Source of the DNA: an uncultured Catenibacterium sp.
Lineage (GTDB): Bacteria > Bacillota_I > Bacilli_A > Erysipelotrichales > Coprobacillaceae
Assembly: GCF_900764565.1 (NCBI RefSeq)
Contig: NZ_CAAFOM010000043.1
Coordinates: 1-13,429, forward strand
Direction: 5' to 3'
Length of the DNA: 13,429 bases
In this document: positions 1 through 6,231 of the stretch, piece after piece
Position numbering within the stretch: the stretch's first letter is position 1
Layout of the letters: the number at the start of each line of letters is the position of its first letter
Notes under the pieces: generated by a model
Databases searched by the model: none
Told to the model about the DNA's origin: nothing
The model's input: only the letters and a program-made list of their open reading frames with translations
Program-made: the position numbers and the translations under genes

Positions 1-29
1 ATTATACTACACATCTATTACATTTTAAA
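1..29 (-). promoter_or_regulatory. Candidate promoter pointing out of the left edge
   Basis: On the minus strand a perfect TATAAT (1-6) is preceded by a 17-base spacer and TTTAAA (24-29, 4 of 6 matches to TTGACA). It lies just downstream of the folC terminator and would drive a gene beyond the window. The -10 is at the very edge, so the start site and the target cannot be seen. Confidence 0.45.
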
Positions 30-32
30 CAT

Positions 33-64
33 AAAAAAGACAGACTTACGTGTAAGTCTGTCTT
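33..64 (-). terminator. Rho-independent terminator after folC
   Basis: A perfect 13-bp inverted repeat (37-49 and 52-64) is followed on the minus strand by a run of six T's (33-38). The nominal loop is two bases, so the innermost pair is probably open. The last bases of the folC TAA stop (63-65) form the base of the stem. It ends the divIC/esterase/HAD/ung/folC transcription unit. Confidence 0.9.
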
Positions 65-1268
65 AATAATTCTGTTTTAGATATTTTCTTACTGATGAAA
101 TAAAGTGTAATGACCCTGTTATAACAAGCTGATCGTGTTTAAGTAGAGCTACTTTGATTGCTTCCGCAAAATGAGGGACAACTGTTACTGTACTGAAACT
201 GCGATAATCATTCAAATCAGAAGCACGTTCATCATTGAATGAAGTGAGATACATTGGATATCCTGCTTCATCAATGAGTTCAATCATTTCATCTACATCT
301 TTATCCTTTAAGCCAGAGAAGATGAAGACAGTATCATCAGTACGTACATATTGTACTGTTGTTAGAAGTGCTTTGATACCATCTGTATTATGTGCACCAT
401 CAAGAATGACCTGATGTCCTGCAATATTCATGATTTCAAAACGGCCATACCATACTGCTTCTTCTACTGCTTTTTCAGTTGTTTCTTGATCAAGAGTAAT
501 CAGCTTATTCGCAATTGTGAGTGCTAAACGTGCATTCGCAATCTGATAGATTCCCTGTTTTTCTAAAGTAAAGGCCATATCACGATAACGGAAATGGAAT
601 GGATAACGTGATACCTGATACTCTGGTACGACAACCATTGTTGCGCCCATTGCATCGCATTGTTCCTGCAATCTTGCAAGAACTGTTCCTTCTACTTCAC
701 TTGTAATAAAATACTGCCCTTCTTTGATGATTCCCATCTTTTCATTGATAACATCATAAAGACTTGGTCCGATCTGATCTAGATGGTCATTTCCGATATT
801 TGTAATCGCACTGATAATTGGTTGAATGACATTTGTTTTATCATTGGCACCACCAATACCACATTCAATAATACGATAATCTAAATCCTGTGAAGAGAAG
901 TAATCAAGCATGATGAGAACATCAATTTCAAACATTGATAAGTTCTTTTCTTCAATAACAGATTCATATTTATTAATAAGTGCAAGAAGATCATCATCAC
1001 TAATAGGCTTATCATCAATACGAATACGATCATTGTGTTTAATCATATAAGGAGAAGTAAAGGTTCCTACATGATATCCATGAGCATTTAAAATGCTTCT
1101 TAAATAGTTCACTGTAGAGCCTTTTCCATTTGTTCCTGCAATATGAATCATATTCTTCTGCTTTGTATTAATATTTAATTCTTCTAGAATTCTTCCAAAA
1201 GATTCAACCGTATTCTTATGTCTTTTAGACTCAATATATGCGATTGCTTTATCTACATTTCTAAACAT
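63..1268 (-). CDS. folC: Folylpolyglutamate synthase / dihydrofolate synthase family protein
   Basis: Mur-ligase-type ATP-dependent enzyme that adds glutamate to folates (and in bifunctional members makes dihydrofolate from dihydropteroate); cytosolic. Visible marks are the P-loop HIAGTNGKGST (residues 42-52), TSPYMIKHNDRI (71-82), GIGGANDKTNV (137-147), the metal-site IGNDH (158-162), WYGRFE (272-277) and ILDGAHN in the C-terminal domain (287-293). At 401 aa it is slightly shorter than usual (about 420-430). I start it at ATG 1268, which makes TGATG with the ung stop and has GGAGG eight bases upstream; an in-frame TTG at 1271 lies too close to that site. Two motifs are divergent (GGANDKTN where GGRxDxTN is usual; IGNDH where IGLDH is common), so whether it has one or both activities is open. 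Last gene of its unit; no other folate gene is nearby. Confidence 0.9.
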   Translation of the reverse strand: MFRNVDKAIAYIESKRHKNTVESFGRILEELNINTKQKNMIHIAGTNGKGSTVNYLRSILNAHGYHVGTFTSPYMIKHNDRIRIDDKPISDDDLLALINKYESVIEEKNLSMFEIDVLIMLDYFSSQDLDYRIIECGIGGANDKTNVIQPIISAITNIGNDHLDQIGPSLYDVINEKMGIIKEGQYFITSEVEGTVLARLQEQCDAMGATMVVVPEYQVSRYPFHFRYRDMAFTLEKQGIYQIANARLALTIANKLITLDQETTEKAVEEAVWYGRFEIMNIAGHQVILDGAHNTDGIKALLTTVQYVRTDDTVFIFSGLKDKDVDEMIELIDEAGYPMYLTSFNDERASDLNDYRSFSTVTVVPHFAEAIKVALLKHDQLVITGSLHFISSVRKYLKQNY

Positions 1269-1924
1269 CAATCAATCCTCCAATCTATCGGTTCAATTCC
1301 TTGACTTACAAGAAATTCATTTGTACGAGAAAATGGCCTTGAGCCAAAGAAACCACGATGAGCACTTAAAGGAGATGGATGTGCGCTAGTGATAACACAA
1401 TGCTTTGTTGTATCAATCATACTTGCTTTATTGGCTGCCTGACGTCCCCATAAAATGAAAACAAGAGGCTTTTCACGTTTGTTCATCTCTTCAATAATAT
1501 GATCAGTAAAGATTTCCCAGCCTTTACCTTTATGAGAATTTGCACATCCTTCCTGTACTGTCAATACAGTATTTAATAAAAGAACTCCCTGCTTTGCCCA
1601 TGATGTTAAATCACCATGATTAGGAATATCAATTCCTACATCTGCATGTGCTTCTTTATAGATATTTACCAAAGAAGGTGGAGTGCGTACGCCTTTATTC
1701 ACGCTAAAAGCTAAGCCATTGGCTTGATGAAGTTCATGGTAAGGGTCCTGTCCAATAATAACCACTTTAATATCTTCATAATCACAAAAGTTAAATGCAT
1801 GCAGTATATGATTATGCGGTGGAAAAATTGTCTTTGAAGCATATTCTTCTTCTACAAATTCATGTAATGCTTTGTAGTAAGGCTGCTGTGCTTCATTTTC
1901 TATAATTGACTTAAATGTCTTCAT
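1268..1924 (-). CDS. ung: Uracil-DNA glycosylase, family 1
   Basis: Base-excision repair enzyme that removes uracil from DNA. The 218-aa protein is full length for the family. It carries the water-activating GQDPYH motif (58-63, catalytic Asp60), the LLLNTVLTV segment with the uracil-contacting Asn118, and the DNA-intercalation loop HPSPLSAHRGFFGS (182-195) with catalytic His182. These match E. coli Asp64, Asn123 and His187. The ATG lies 14 bases inside the end of the upstream HAD gene. The only Shine-Dalgarno-like sequence is a weak AAGAAG, so translation probably depends on coupling to that gene. Its TGA overlaps the folC ATG by one base. No missing key residue. Confidence 0.96.
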   Translation of the reverse strand: MKTFKSIIENEAQQPYYKALHEFVEEEYASKTIFPPHNHILHAFNFCDYEDIKVVIIGQDPYHELHQANGLAFSVNKGVRTPPSLVNIYKEAHADVGIDIPNHGDLTSWAKQGVLLLNTVLTVQEGCANSHKGKGWEIFTDHIIEEMNKREKPLVFILWGRQAANKASMIDTTKHCVITSAHPSPLSAHRGFFGSRPFSRTNEFLVSQGIEPIDWRID

Positions 1925-2741
1925 GGAAAATAAACTTCTTAATTAATTCTGCAACTACACCTTCATTATTATCTGCATGCGTTGTGTAGTCACATGCTTT
2001 CTTTACATCTTCAACCGCATTGCCTGCTGCAACAGATAGACCTGCTTTTTCAAGCATTGCCATATCGTTATAGTTATCTCCTACCGCAATTGTTTCTTCA
2101 ATCTTGATACCAAGTTTATCCGCAAGATGCTGAAGTCCTACACCTTTATCTACGCCTTCTCTATTGAATTCCATATAACGGTTAGAAGAATAGCTTACTG
2201 CACATCCTTGAGTGATTTCAGTCATCTTTGGTTCTAGACTCATTAAATAAGGTACATCCACATTCTGATATAGAATCTTTGCGATAGTTGCATCCTTTAA
2301 GAAATCAACACTATTTTCTTCAGGATAAACAACGTCTAGTTTCTGATGCTTGATTCTTTCTGCTTCAGATTCGCTTAAATTATATACATAAAGTGTATCA
2401 TTTGTATAAACATGAATACAGACATCCTGTTTTAAGCCAAATTCAAAGATTTCTTTCATCTTATCAAAGCCTAAACCATTGAATTCAATAATACGATTTC
2501 CTTTATTTTCAGTTAATGCCCCACCATTGAAGCTTAAAACATATTCTCCTTCCATATCTTTTAAGCCTAACTGTGTCAGTTCTGGCAAGATCTGCATATA
2601 ACCTCTACCTGTTGCAGGTACAAATTTCACACCACGTTCTTTTACTGCTTTTTGAATCCAGTAAATATTACTTTCTGGTACAACATGATCATCATTTAAT
2701 AGAGTTTCATCTAAATCACTCGCAATTAACTTGTATTCCAT
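1911..2741 (-). CDS. Cof-type HAD-IIB family phosphatase (copy 1)
   Basis: Haloacid dehalogenase superfamily hydrolase with a C2B cap, a family that acts on phosphorylated sugars, nucleotides or cofactors such as pyridoxal phosphate and FMN; the substrate cannot be told from sequence. Motif I is DLDET (nucleophile Asp9, acid Asp11), motif II is the Thr of ATGRG (Thr44), motif III Lys199 and motif IV GDNYND (221-226); the cap occupies roughly residues 85-190. 276 aa is typical. Start ATG at 2741 follows a GGGGGA ribosome binding site. It is 3 bases downstream of a second, paralogous HAD gene, and its 3' end overlaps ung by 14 bases. The pair share SSNRYLE/SSNRYME and the KGVGL segment, which indicates duplication. 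Confidence 0.92.
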   Translation of the reverse strand: MEYKLIASDLDETLLNDDHVVPESNIYWIQKAVKERGVKFVPATGRGYMQILPELTQLGLKDMEGEYVLSFNGGALTENKGNRIIEFNGLGFDKMKEIFEFGLKQDVCIHVYTNDTLYVYNLSESEAERIKHQKLDVVYPEENSVDFLKDATIAKILYQNVDVPYLMSLEPKMTEITQGCAVSYSSNRYMEFNREGVDKGVGLQHLADKLGIKIEETIAVGDNYNDMAMLEKAGLSVAAGNAVEDVKKACDYTTHADNNEGVVAELIKKFIFHEDI

Positions 2742-2744
2742 TTC

Positions 2745-3566
2745 TTATTCCCCCTTCAATACAAATTTATCTATTACTTCCTTCACTGCACCTTCATCAA
2801 AATTCTTTTCACAGACATAATCACTGATTTCTTTAATATCATCATGAGCACAGCTCACACAGGCACCTAGTCCTGCTTCCTTGATCATTGACACATCATT
2901 ATAATTATCACCAATCGCAATTGTATCCTTGATATCAATATTCAAATAGTCTGCAAGCCACTTTAAACCTACACCCTTATTAATACCAATCGCATTACAT
3001 TCTAGATAACGATTAGAAGAGAAAGTCATTTCTACTTGATTTCCTATATCCTGATACATCTCATCACGTAACTCTTTAAGATAATCCATATCCCTTTTAA
3101 CTAATAGAATCTTTGCGATAGATTCATTCTTTAAACATTCAATATTATGGTCATGCATGACCTTGAGTGGAGTTTTCTGTTCAATCTTTCTATTGACTTC
3201 ATATTCATCTGGATTATATATATAACAGCAATCCAAAGTAAATACGAGCATACAGAGATTTTCTTTACATCCATAGTCAAAGCACTTCTTTAATAATTCA
3301 TAGTCTAATCCCTGGAAATGAAGAATCTTATAGTCTTTATTCTCTATGACAAGTCCACCATTAAAACAGATAGAGTATTCTCCAGGCATATCATAAGTTC
3401 CAATTTCCTTTAGGATTTCTTCAATCATTCTATGAGATCGTCCGGTTGCTACTACAAAACGTAAACCATGTTTTTTAGCTTCACGAATTGCTTCCTGATT
3501 AAATACAGGAACATGCTGTCCTATAAGAAGTGTTTCATCTAAATCTGATAACATCATTTGATACAT
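2745..3566 (-). CDS. Cof-type HAD-IIB family phosphatase (copy 2)
   Basis: Second member of the tandem HAD pair, 273 aa. Motif I is DLDET (Asp8 nucleophile, Asp10), motif II the Thr of ATGRS (Thr41), motif III Lys197 and motif IV GDNYND (219-224). The cap between residues ~80 and 185 is unusually Cys-rich for this protein set (several Cys around 95-114), but no metal-site spacing is evident. The cytosolic phosphatase role is known for the family; the substrate is unknown. The ATG at 3566 is preceded by GGAGG. The gene is 2 bases downstream of the esterase and 3 bases upstream of HAD copy 1, so it is surely in the same operon. Divergence from copy 1 in the cap suggests a different substrate (inference). 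Confidence 0.92.
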   Translation of the reverse strand: MYQMMLSDLDETLLIGQHVPVFNQEAIREAKKHGLRFVVATGRSHRMIEEILKEIGTYDMPGEYSICFNGGLVIENKDYKILHFQGLDYELLKKCFDYGCKENLCMLVFTLDCCYIYNPDEYEVNRKIEQKTPLKVMHDHNIECLKNESIAKILLVKRDMDYLKELRDEMYQDIGNQVEMTFSSNRYLECNAIGINKGVGLKWLADYLNIDIKDTIAIGDNYNDVSMIKEAGLGACVSCAHDDIKEISDYVCEKNFDEGAVKEVIDKFVLKGE

Positions 3567-3568
3567 AA

Positions 3569-4333
3569 TTATTTTCCTCCATATAAATAAGACATAAAGA
3601 CAGGGACTCTATTTCTCCAGCAGGCCTCACTATGCACATCATTTTCAAAGACACGATACATATAATCAATGCCCTTCTGTCTTATCAAGTATTCTATTTC
3701 ATTATTAGACCATAAATAGTCCTGGCTCAATGATTGATCATCATAGCCTTCCTTACCACCTACATCAAAATAGAAGCGTTCAAGATGACTTAAGTTACTT
3801 GTTTTCACCAATTCAATAAATTCCTTCTGATAAAGCCAATATGCTGTTGATATTGCAGCACCTTTATGAAATACATCAGGATGTTTCATACAGGCATACG
3901 CTGTAATAATACCACCAGAAGAACTTCCTGTCATAGCTGTATCATCTTTTAGAGTACGGTAGCGTCGATCTATATAAGGCTTTAAGTCATTGATTAACCA
4001 CTGACAATACTCTTCACCAGTCCCCTTAATCAGCTCATGAGAGTCATCACGCATTAGGATACCACTTTCTACATCCCATGGACCATACTCACTCGCACGA
4101 CCATATTCACTAAAGACACAAGGTATAGCCACTACAATAACTTTCAAATTACTCTTCTTTAAGTAATCCTCCATACCCCAGCTGACACCAATATAAGCCT
4201 GATCATCAAAAAAGGCATTCTGACCATCATTCATATAAAGAACAGGATATCTCTCTTCACTTAAATAATAATCATCAGGAATATATACAATTATATTTTT
4301 ATCTCTACACTTATTATAAATCTTTTGAAACAT
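3569..4333 (-). CDS. Alpha/beta hydrolase, putative esterase (esterase D / Fes-like)
   Basis: Predicted serine hydrolase of the PF00756-type esterase family (relatives include S-formylglutathione hydrolase and enterochelin esterase). The N-terminal part has the typical VYIPDDY and PVLYMNDGQNAFF blocks (16-42). The nucleophile elbow is GSSSG (136-140, Ser138), and a C-terminal His is in DVHSEACW (His234). The acid is probably Asp190 or a nearby acidic residue. 254 aa, no signal peptide or membrane segment, so cytosolic. ATG at 4333 has AAGGAG six bases upstream. It is the first of the esterase/HAD/HAD/ung/folC cluster, 35 bases after divIC with a weak hairpin in between. The substrate is not predictable; a link with the HAD phosphatases in handling small phosphorylated or acylated metabolites is only a guess. 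Confidence 0.83.
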   Translation of the reverse strand: MFQKIYNKCRDKNIIVYIPDDYYLSEERYPVLYMNDGQNAFFDDQAYIGVSWGMEDYLKKSNLKVIVVAIPCVFSEYGRASEYGPWDVESGILMRDDSHELIKGTGEEYCQWLINDLKPYIDRRYRTLKDDTAMTGSSSGGIITAYACMKHPDVFHKGAAISTAYWLYQKEFIELVKTSNLSHLERFYFDVGGKEGYDDQSLSQDYLWSNNEIEYLIRQKGIDYMYRVFENDVHSEACWRNRVPVFMSYLYGGK

Positions 4334-4349
4334 ACAAATCTCCTTACAA

Positions 4350-4374
4350 AAACAAATAAGCTTGAGGCCTATTT
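4350..4374 (-). terminator. Weak hairpin, possible partial terminator, between divIC and esterase
   Basis: On the minus strand an 8-bp stem with one G-U pair (arms 4367-4374 and 4354-4361, loop of 5) is followed by a T-rich tail interrupted by G. The divIC TAG stop (4369-4371) lies in the upstream arm. No convincing promoter is visible between it and the esterase, so it probably reduces rather than stops transcription into the downstream genes. Confidence 0.45.
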
Positions 4375-4656
4375 ATTTTCCGGAAGAATAATCACTTCTT
4401 CACCATTTTTAGAAAAAATATAATGACTACGTGCATAACGTACTACATAGTCACTATCATTGAGGCTGTCTACTTCTTTTGCAAGTTTCTCTTTTTCTTT
4501 CTTTAATTCCTTTTCCTGTACAACAAGCTTCTGATAAGTAGCCTGTTCAGCCTGGATATGCTGTACTTTTGCGATTAATGTATAAATAAGAAACGCAGAA
4601 ATCACAATAAACACTATTCCATATATATTACCCATTCTTCTTTTCTTTTTAGCCAT
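4369..4656 (-). CDS. divIC: DivIC/FtsB-like septum formation protein
   Basis: Small bitopic cell-division protein that in B. subtilis works with FtsL and DivIB to activate septal wall synthesis. The 95-aa product has a basic start (MAKKKRRMG), one membrane helix (about 10-28), a charged coiled coil (about 33-63) and the C-terminal family block DYVVRYARSHYIFSKNGEEV (69-88). I place the start at ATG 4656, with AAGGAG nine bases upstream. An in-frame ATG at 4683 would add nine residues but overlaps the -10 of the apparent promoter, so its codon would not be transcribed. It lies just downstream of rqcP (yabO). In B. subtilis yabO and divIC are also neighbours, separated by the sporulation genes yabP and yabQ, which are absent here. 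That fits a lineage with reduced or no sporulation (inference). Confidence 0.88.
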   Translation of the reverse strand: MAKKKRRMGNIYGIVFIVISAFLIYTLIAKVQHIQAEQATYQKLVVQEKELKKEKEKLAKEVDSLNDSDYVVRYARSHYIFSKNGEEVIILPENK

Positions 4657-4681
4657 ATGAGTCAACTCCTTAACTAATCGC

Positions 4682-4690
4682 ATTATACCA
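4682..4690 (-). promoter_or_regulatory. Extended -10 promoter for divIC
   Basis: On the minus strand TGGTATAAT is a perfect -10 (4682-4687) with the TGn extension (4688-4690). No good -35 exists; the expected place is the T-tract of the rqcP terminator. Predicted transcription starts near 4675, leaving about 19 nt of leader with AAGGAG before ATG 4656. It directly follows the terminator, so divIC is likely transcribed independently of rqcP. Confidence 0.68.
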
Positions 4691-4703
4691 TTATTCCGCT
4701 ATT

Positions 4704-4730
4704 AAAAAAAGAACCTTACAAAAGGCTCTT
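4704..4730 (-). terminator. Rho-independent terminator after rqcP
   Basis: Eight-bp stem with one G-U pair (arms 4722-4729 and 4710-4717, loop of 4) followed by seven T's on the minus strand (4704-4710). The base of the stem overlaps the rqcP TAA stop (4729-4731). Confidence 0.87.
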
Positions 4731-5001
4731 AGTAAATAGTTTCTTCTTCTACTTTTTCTTCTTTAATAATTTCATAAAGAGAAGAGGCTTCATCTTTTAA
4801 TACATGATCTTTAAGCATCAATACCTTGACTGTTAAAATAGTACGTCCAAAGCTCACTTCGATTTCATCACCCACTTTAACTTTAGTTGCTGGTTTAGCC
4901 ACTTTACCATTTACTTTAACACGTGATGCTTCACTGATTTCTTTAGATAATGTTCTTCTCTTAATAATACGTGATAACTTTAAAAATTTATCTAATCTCA
5001 T
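4729..5001 (-). CDS. rqcP: RqcP, S4-domain ribosome-associated quality control factor
   Basis: Small RNA-binding protein (B. subtilis YabO/RqcP, Hsp15-related) that works with RqcH on stalled 50S subunits to add C-terminal alanine tails to nascent chains. The 90-aa product is almost entirely an S4 fold. It starts MRLDKFLKLSRIIKRRTLSKE, shows the V-K-V-NG turn near residues 29-32 and the PATKVKVGDEIEVSFG block (37-52), and ends in an acidic tail. Length and N-terminus match the family closely. The ATG overlaps the upstream GDPD stop as TAATG, so the two are translationally coupled. Location next to divIC mirrors the Bacillus yabO-divIC neighbourhood. The pairing with a phosphodiesterase gene upstream is not functionally explained. 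Confidence 0.92.
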   Translation of the reverse strand: MRLDKFLKLSRIIKRRTLSKEISEASRVKVNGKVAKPATKVKVGDEIEVSFGRTILTVKVLMLKDHVLKDEASSLYEIIKEEKVEEETIY

Positions 5002-5693
5002 TATTGATCCTCTTCAAATAATCCATTTGCAAATATAAAATCAATATCTTCTTTTTTGAAGAAGTCATACTGTTCTTTTTCTTTAATTGTCCAGGCCCCA
5101 ATCTTAATATGTCTATTCTTTAAATCTACAATTTCTTCATGTGTCAAATAAGAATAACGGCTATGAATACCATCTAGATGATGATCAATCACCTGCTGTT
5201 TACACTTCTTATAACCTCTTAACACAATTAAAGCATAATAAGAATCTGGCATTAAAGCACGCATATTCAATAACCTATCTAGACTTGTAGATGAAAAATA
5301 AATACGATCCGTCATATGATGTTTCTTAATGACATCTCTTAATTTCTCTTCAAGACCAACAGAAACAGTATCCTTGATTTCTATATTCAATAATTTATCG
5401 GTAGAATCTAGTAATGTCAAGAGAGAATCCAATGTAGGAATCTGTTCCTTGATATCCATCTTATTATTGTAGTTGTATTGACGTGCTTCTTTAAAAGTCA
5501 TATTTCTTAAAACACCCTTACCGTTGCTGGTACGATTGATCTTATCATCATGTAATAATACAAGGGCGCCATCTACAGTCATCTGTACGTCTGTTTCAAT
5601 ACCTTCAAAAGAAGAATTAGCTGCTTTTTCAAAAGCAGACATTGTATTTTCTGGAAATAAATCACTATAACCTCTATGTGCTAATCTTTTCAC
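5001..5693 (-). CDS. Glycerophosphodiester phosphodiesterase (GDPD family)
   Basis: Metal-dependent enzyme that splits glycerophosphodiesters into glycerol-3-phosphate and an alcohol. The family marks are clear: LAHRGYSDLFPENT (residues 4-17, His6, Glu15), GIETDVQMT with metal ligands Glu33 and Asp35, HDD with His48, and NIEIK (103-107, Glu105). No signal peptide or membrane anchor is visible, so it is cytosolic and resembles UgpQ-like rather than secreted GlpQ forms. I start it at GTG 5693 (230 aa), eight bases after AAAGGG in an AAAGGGTGAT context. A GTG at 5702 also reads in frame (233 aa) but would touch that ribosome binding site. It is the first gene after a structured leader with an internal terminator and overlaps rqcP by one base. 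Confidence 0.92.
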   Translation of the reverse strand: MKRLAHRGYSDLFPENTMSAFEKAANSSFEGIETDVQMTVDGALVLLHDDKINRTSNGKGVLRNMTFKEARQYNYNNKMDIKEQIPTLDSLLTLLDSTDKLLNIEIKDTVSVGLEEKLRDVIKKHHMTDRIYFSSTSLDRLLNMRALMPDSYYALIVLRGYKKCKQQVIDHHLDGIHSRYSYLTHEEIVDLKNRHIKIGAWTIKEKEQYDFFKKEDIDFIFANGLFEEDQ

Positions 5694-5715
5694 ACTTATC
5701 ACCCTTTCTTTAATT

Positions 5716-5742
5716 AAAAAAGCCAGCGTTCAGGTCACTGGC
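5716..5742 (-). terminator. Terminator/attenuator hairpin ahead of GDPD
   Basis: GC-rich 7-bp stem (minus strand GCCAGTG with CGCTGGC, one G-U) and a loop of 7, followed by TTTTTT. It lies inside the 5' region of the GDPD transcript, 23 bases upstream of the chosen start codon, so some mechanism or read-through must let transcription continue. Confidence 0.75.
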
Positions 5743-5787
5743 ATGAGGCAGTTGAAGAGAATCGGCAGGTGTTTTGTTTCTCTTCCT
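5716..5787 (-). ncRNA. Structured leader or small RNA with internal terminator, upstream of GDPD-rqcP
   Basis: From the predicted start (about 5787) the transcript has an 8-bp perfect hairpin (5778-5785 with 5754-5761, 16-base loop). A second hairpin follows (5736-5742 with 5722-5728, one G-U, 7-base loop) and leads directly into six U's (5716-5721). This is either a ~70-nt small RNA with its own terminator or an attenuator controlling GDPD and rqcP. The loop of hairpin 1 contains CACCU, which can pair with GGGUG of the GDPD ribosome binding site (5 pairs, one G-U). I did not recognise a known riboswitch or T-box consensus. Confidence 0.55.
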
Positions 5788-5792
5788 ACTTC

Positions 5793-5801
5793 ATTATAAC
5801 A
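5793..5801 (-). promoter_or_regulatory. Extended -10 promoter for leader/GDPD/rqcP
   Basis: Minus-strand TGTTATAAT: perfect -10 at 5793-5798 with TGn at 5799-5801. No close -35 at the normal distance, as expected for extended -10 promoters. Predicted start at about 5786-5787, immediately at the foot of the first leader hairpin. Confidence 0.68.
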
Positions 5802-5844
5802 TTTTTCTGTAATAAAGATAGTCATAAAAAGTTAAATGTGTATT

Positions 5845-5870
5845 AAAAAGGATTTCCGAGGAAATCCTTT
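5845..5870 (-). terminator. Rho-independent terminator after the small membrane protein
   Basis: Perfect 11-bp inverted repeat (5847-5857 and 5860-5870; nominal 2-base loop, innermost pair probably open) followed on the minus strand by a T run. The stem includes the first two transcribed bases' complement of the TAA stop (5869-5871), so stop codon and stem overlap. Closes the transporter/aminopeptidase/membrane protein unit. Confidence 0.88.
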
Positions 5871-6231
5871 ATTTTGGCCATTCTTTATTGCATAAACGAT
5901 TAGAAATGATCATTCCTAGAACTAATACTAAGAATGAGAAATCAATTCCCTTAGGGAATAAAACATTTAATATCAATGCAAAGAATATGCTGAGTAATGT
6001 GATATTTAATGATTTAGAAGAAATTTTTCTCTCTTTATATATCTTATATTGCATCTTGATCTGCAGGAATGCCAGAACAAGTGCCACAACAGCAACTAAG
6101 CTATCGATATAGAAATTGATTAAATACTTCTGATTGATGAGCTCTTTGACAAACATAAGAGCAATATAGGAAGTCATGGTTCCTACCATCATAGAAACCA
6201 TGAGTTTTTCTCTATCTTGTTGAAACTTCAT
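5869..6231 (-). CDS. Four-helix membrane protein of unknown function
   Basis: I do not recognise this family. The 120-aa product has a short charged N-terminus (MKFQQDREK) and four predicted membrane helices (about 11-29, 40-59, 74-92 and 96-112). A basic loop around residues 60-73 (KMQYKIYKERK) suggests it faces the cytoplasm, which would put both ends inside. It has no Cys pair, signal peptide cleavage site or recognisable catalytic motif. Its ATG overlaps the aminopeptidase TAA as TAATG, and there is no good ribosome binding site, so translation is probably coupled. The downstream terminator marks it as the last gene. The association with the aminopeptidase and transporter is the only functional hint. 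Confidence 0.75.
   Translation of the reverse strand: MKFQQDREKLMVSMMVGTMTSYIALMFVKELINQKYLINFYIDSLVAVVALVLAFLQIKMQYKIYKERKISSKSLNITLLSIFFALILNVLFPKGIDFSFLVLVLGMIISNRLCNKEWPK

Noticed and set aside
2573..2827. Plus-strand open frame of 84 codons
   Set aside because: It spans the junction of the two HAD genes antisense to clear motifs, and its His/Leu/Ser-rich product resembles no family. It is a shadow of the minus-strand genes.
5716..5787. Leader as a known riboswitch, T-box or SRP RNA
   Set aside because: I could not find the T-box AGGGUGGNACCGCG sequence, SRP tetraloop region or any riboswitch core that I know; only the two hairpins are supported.
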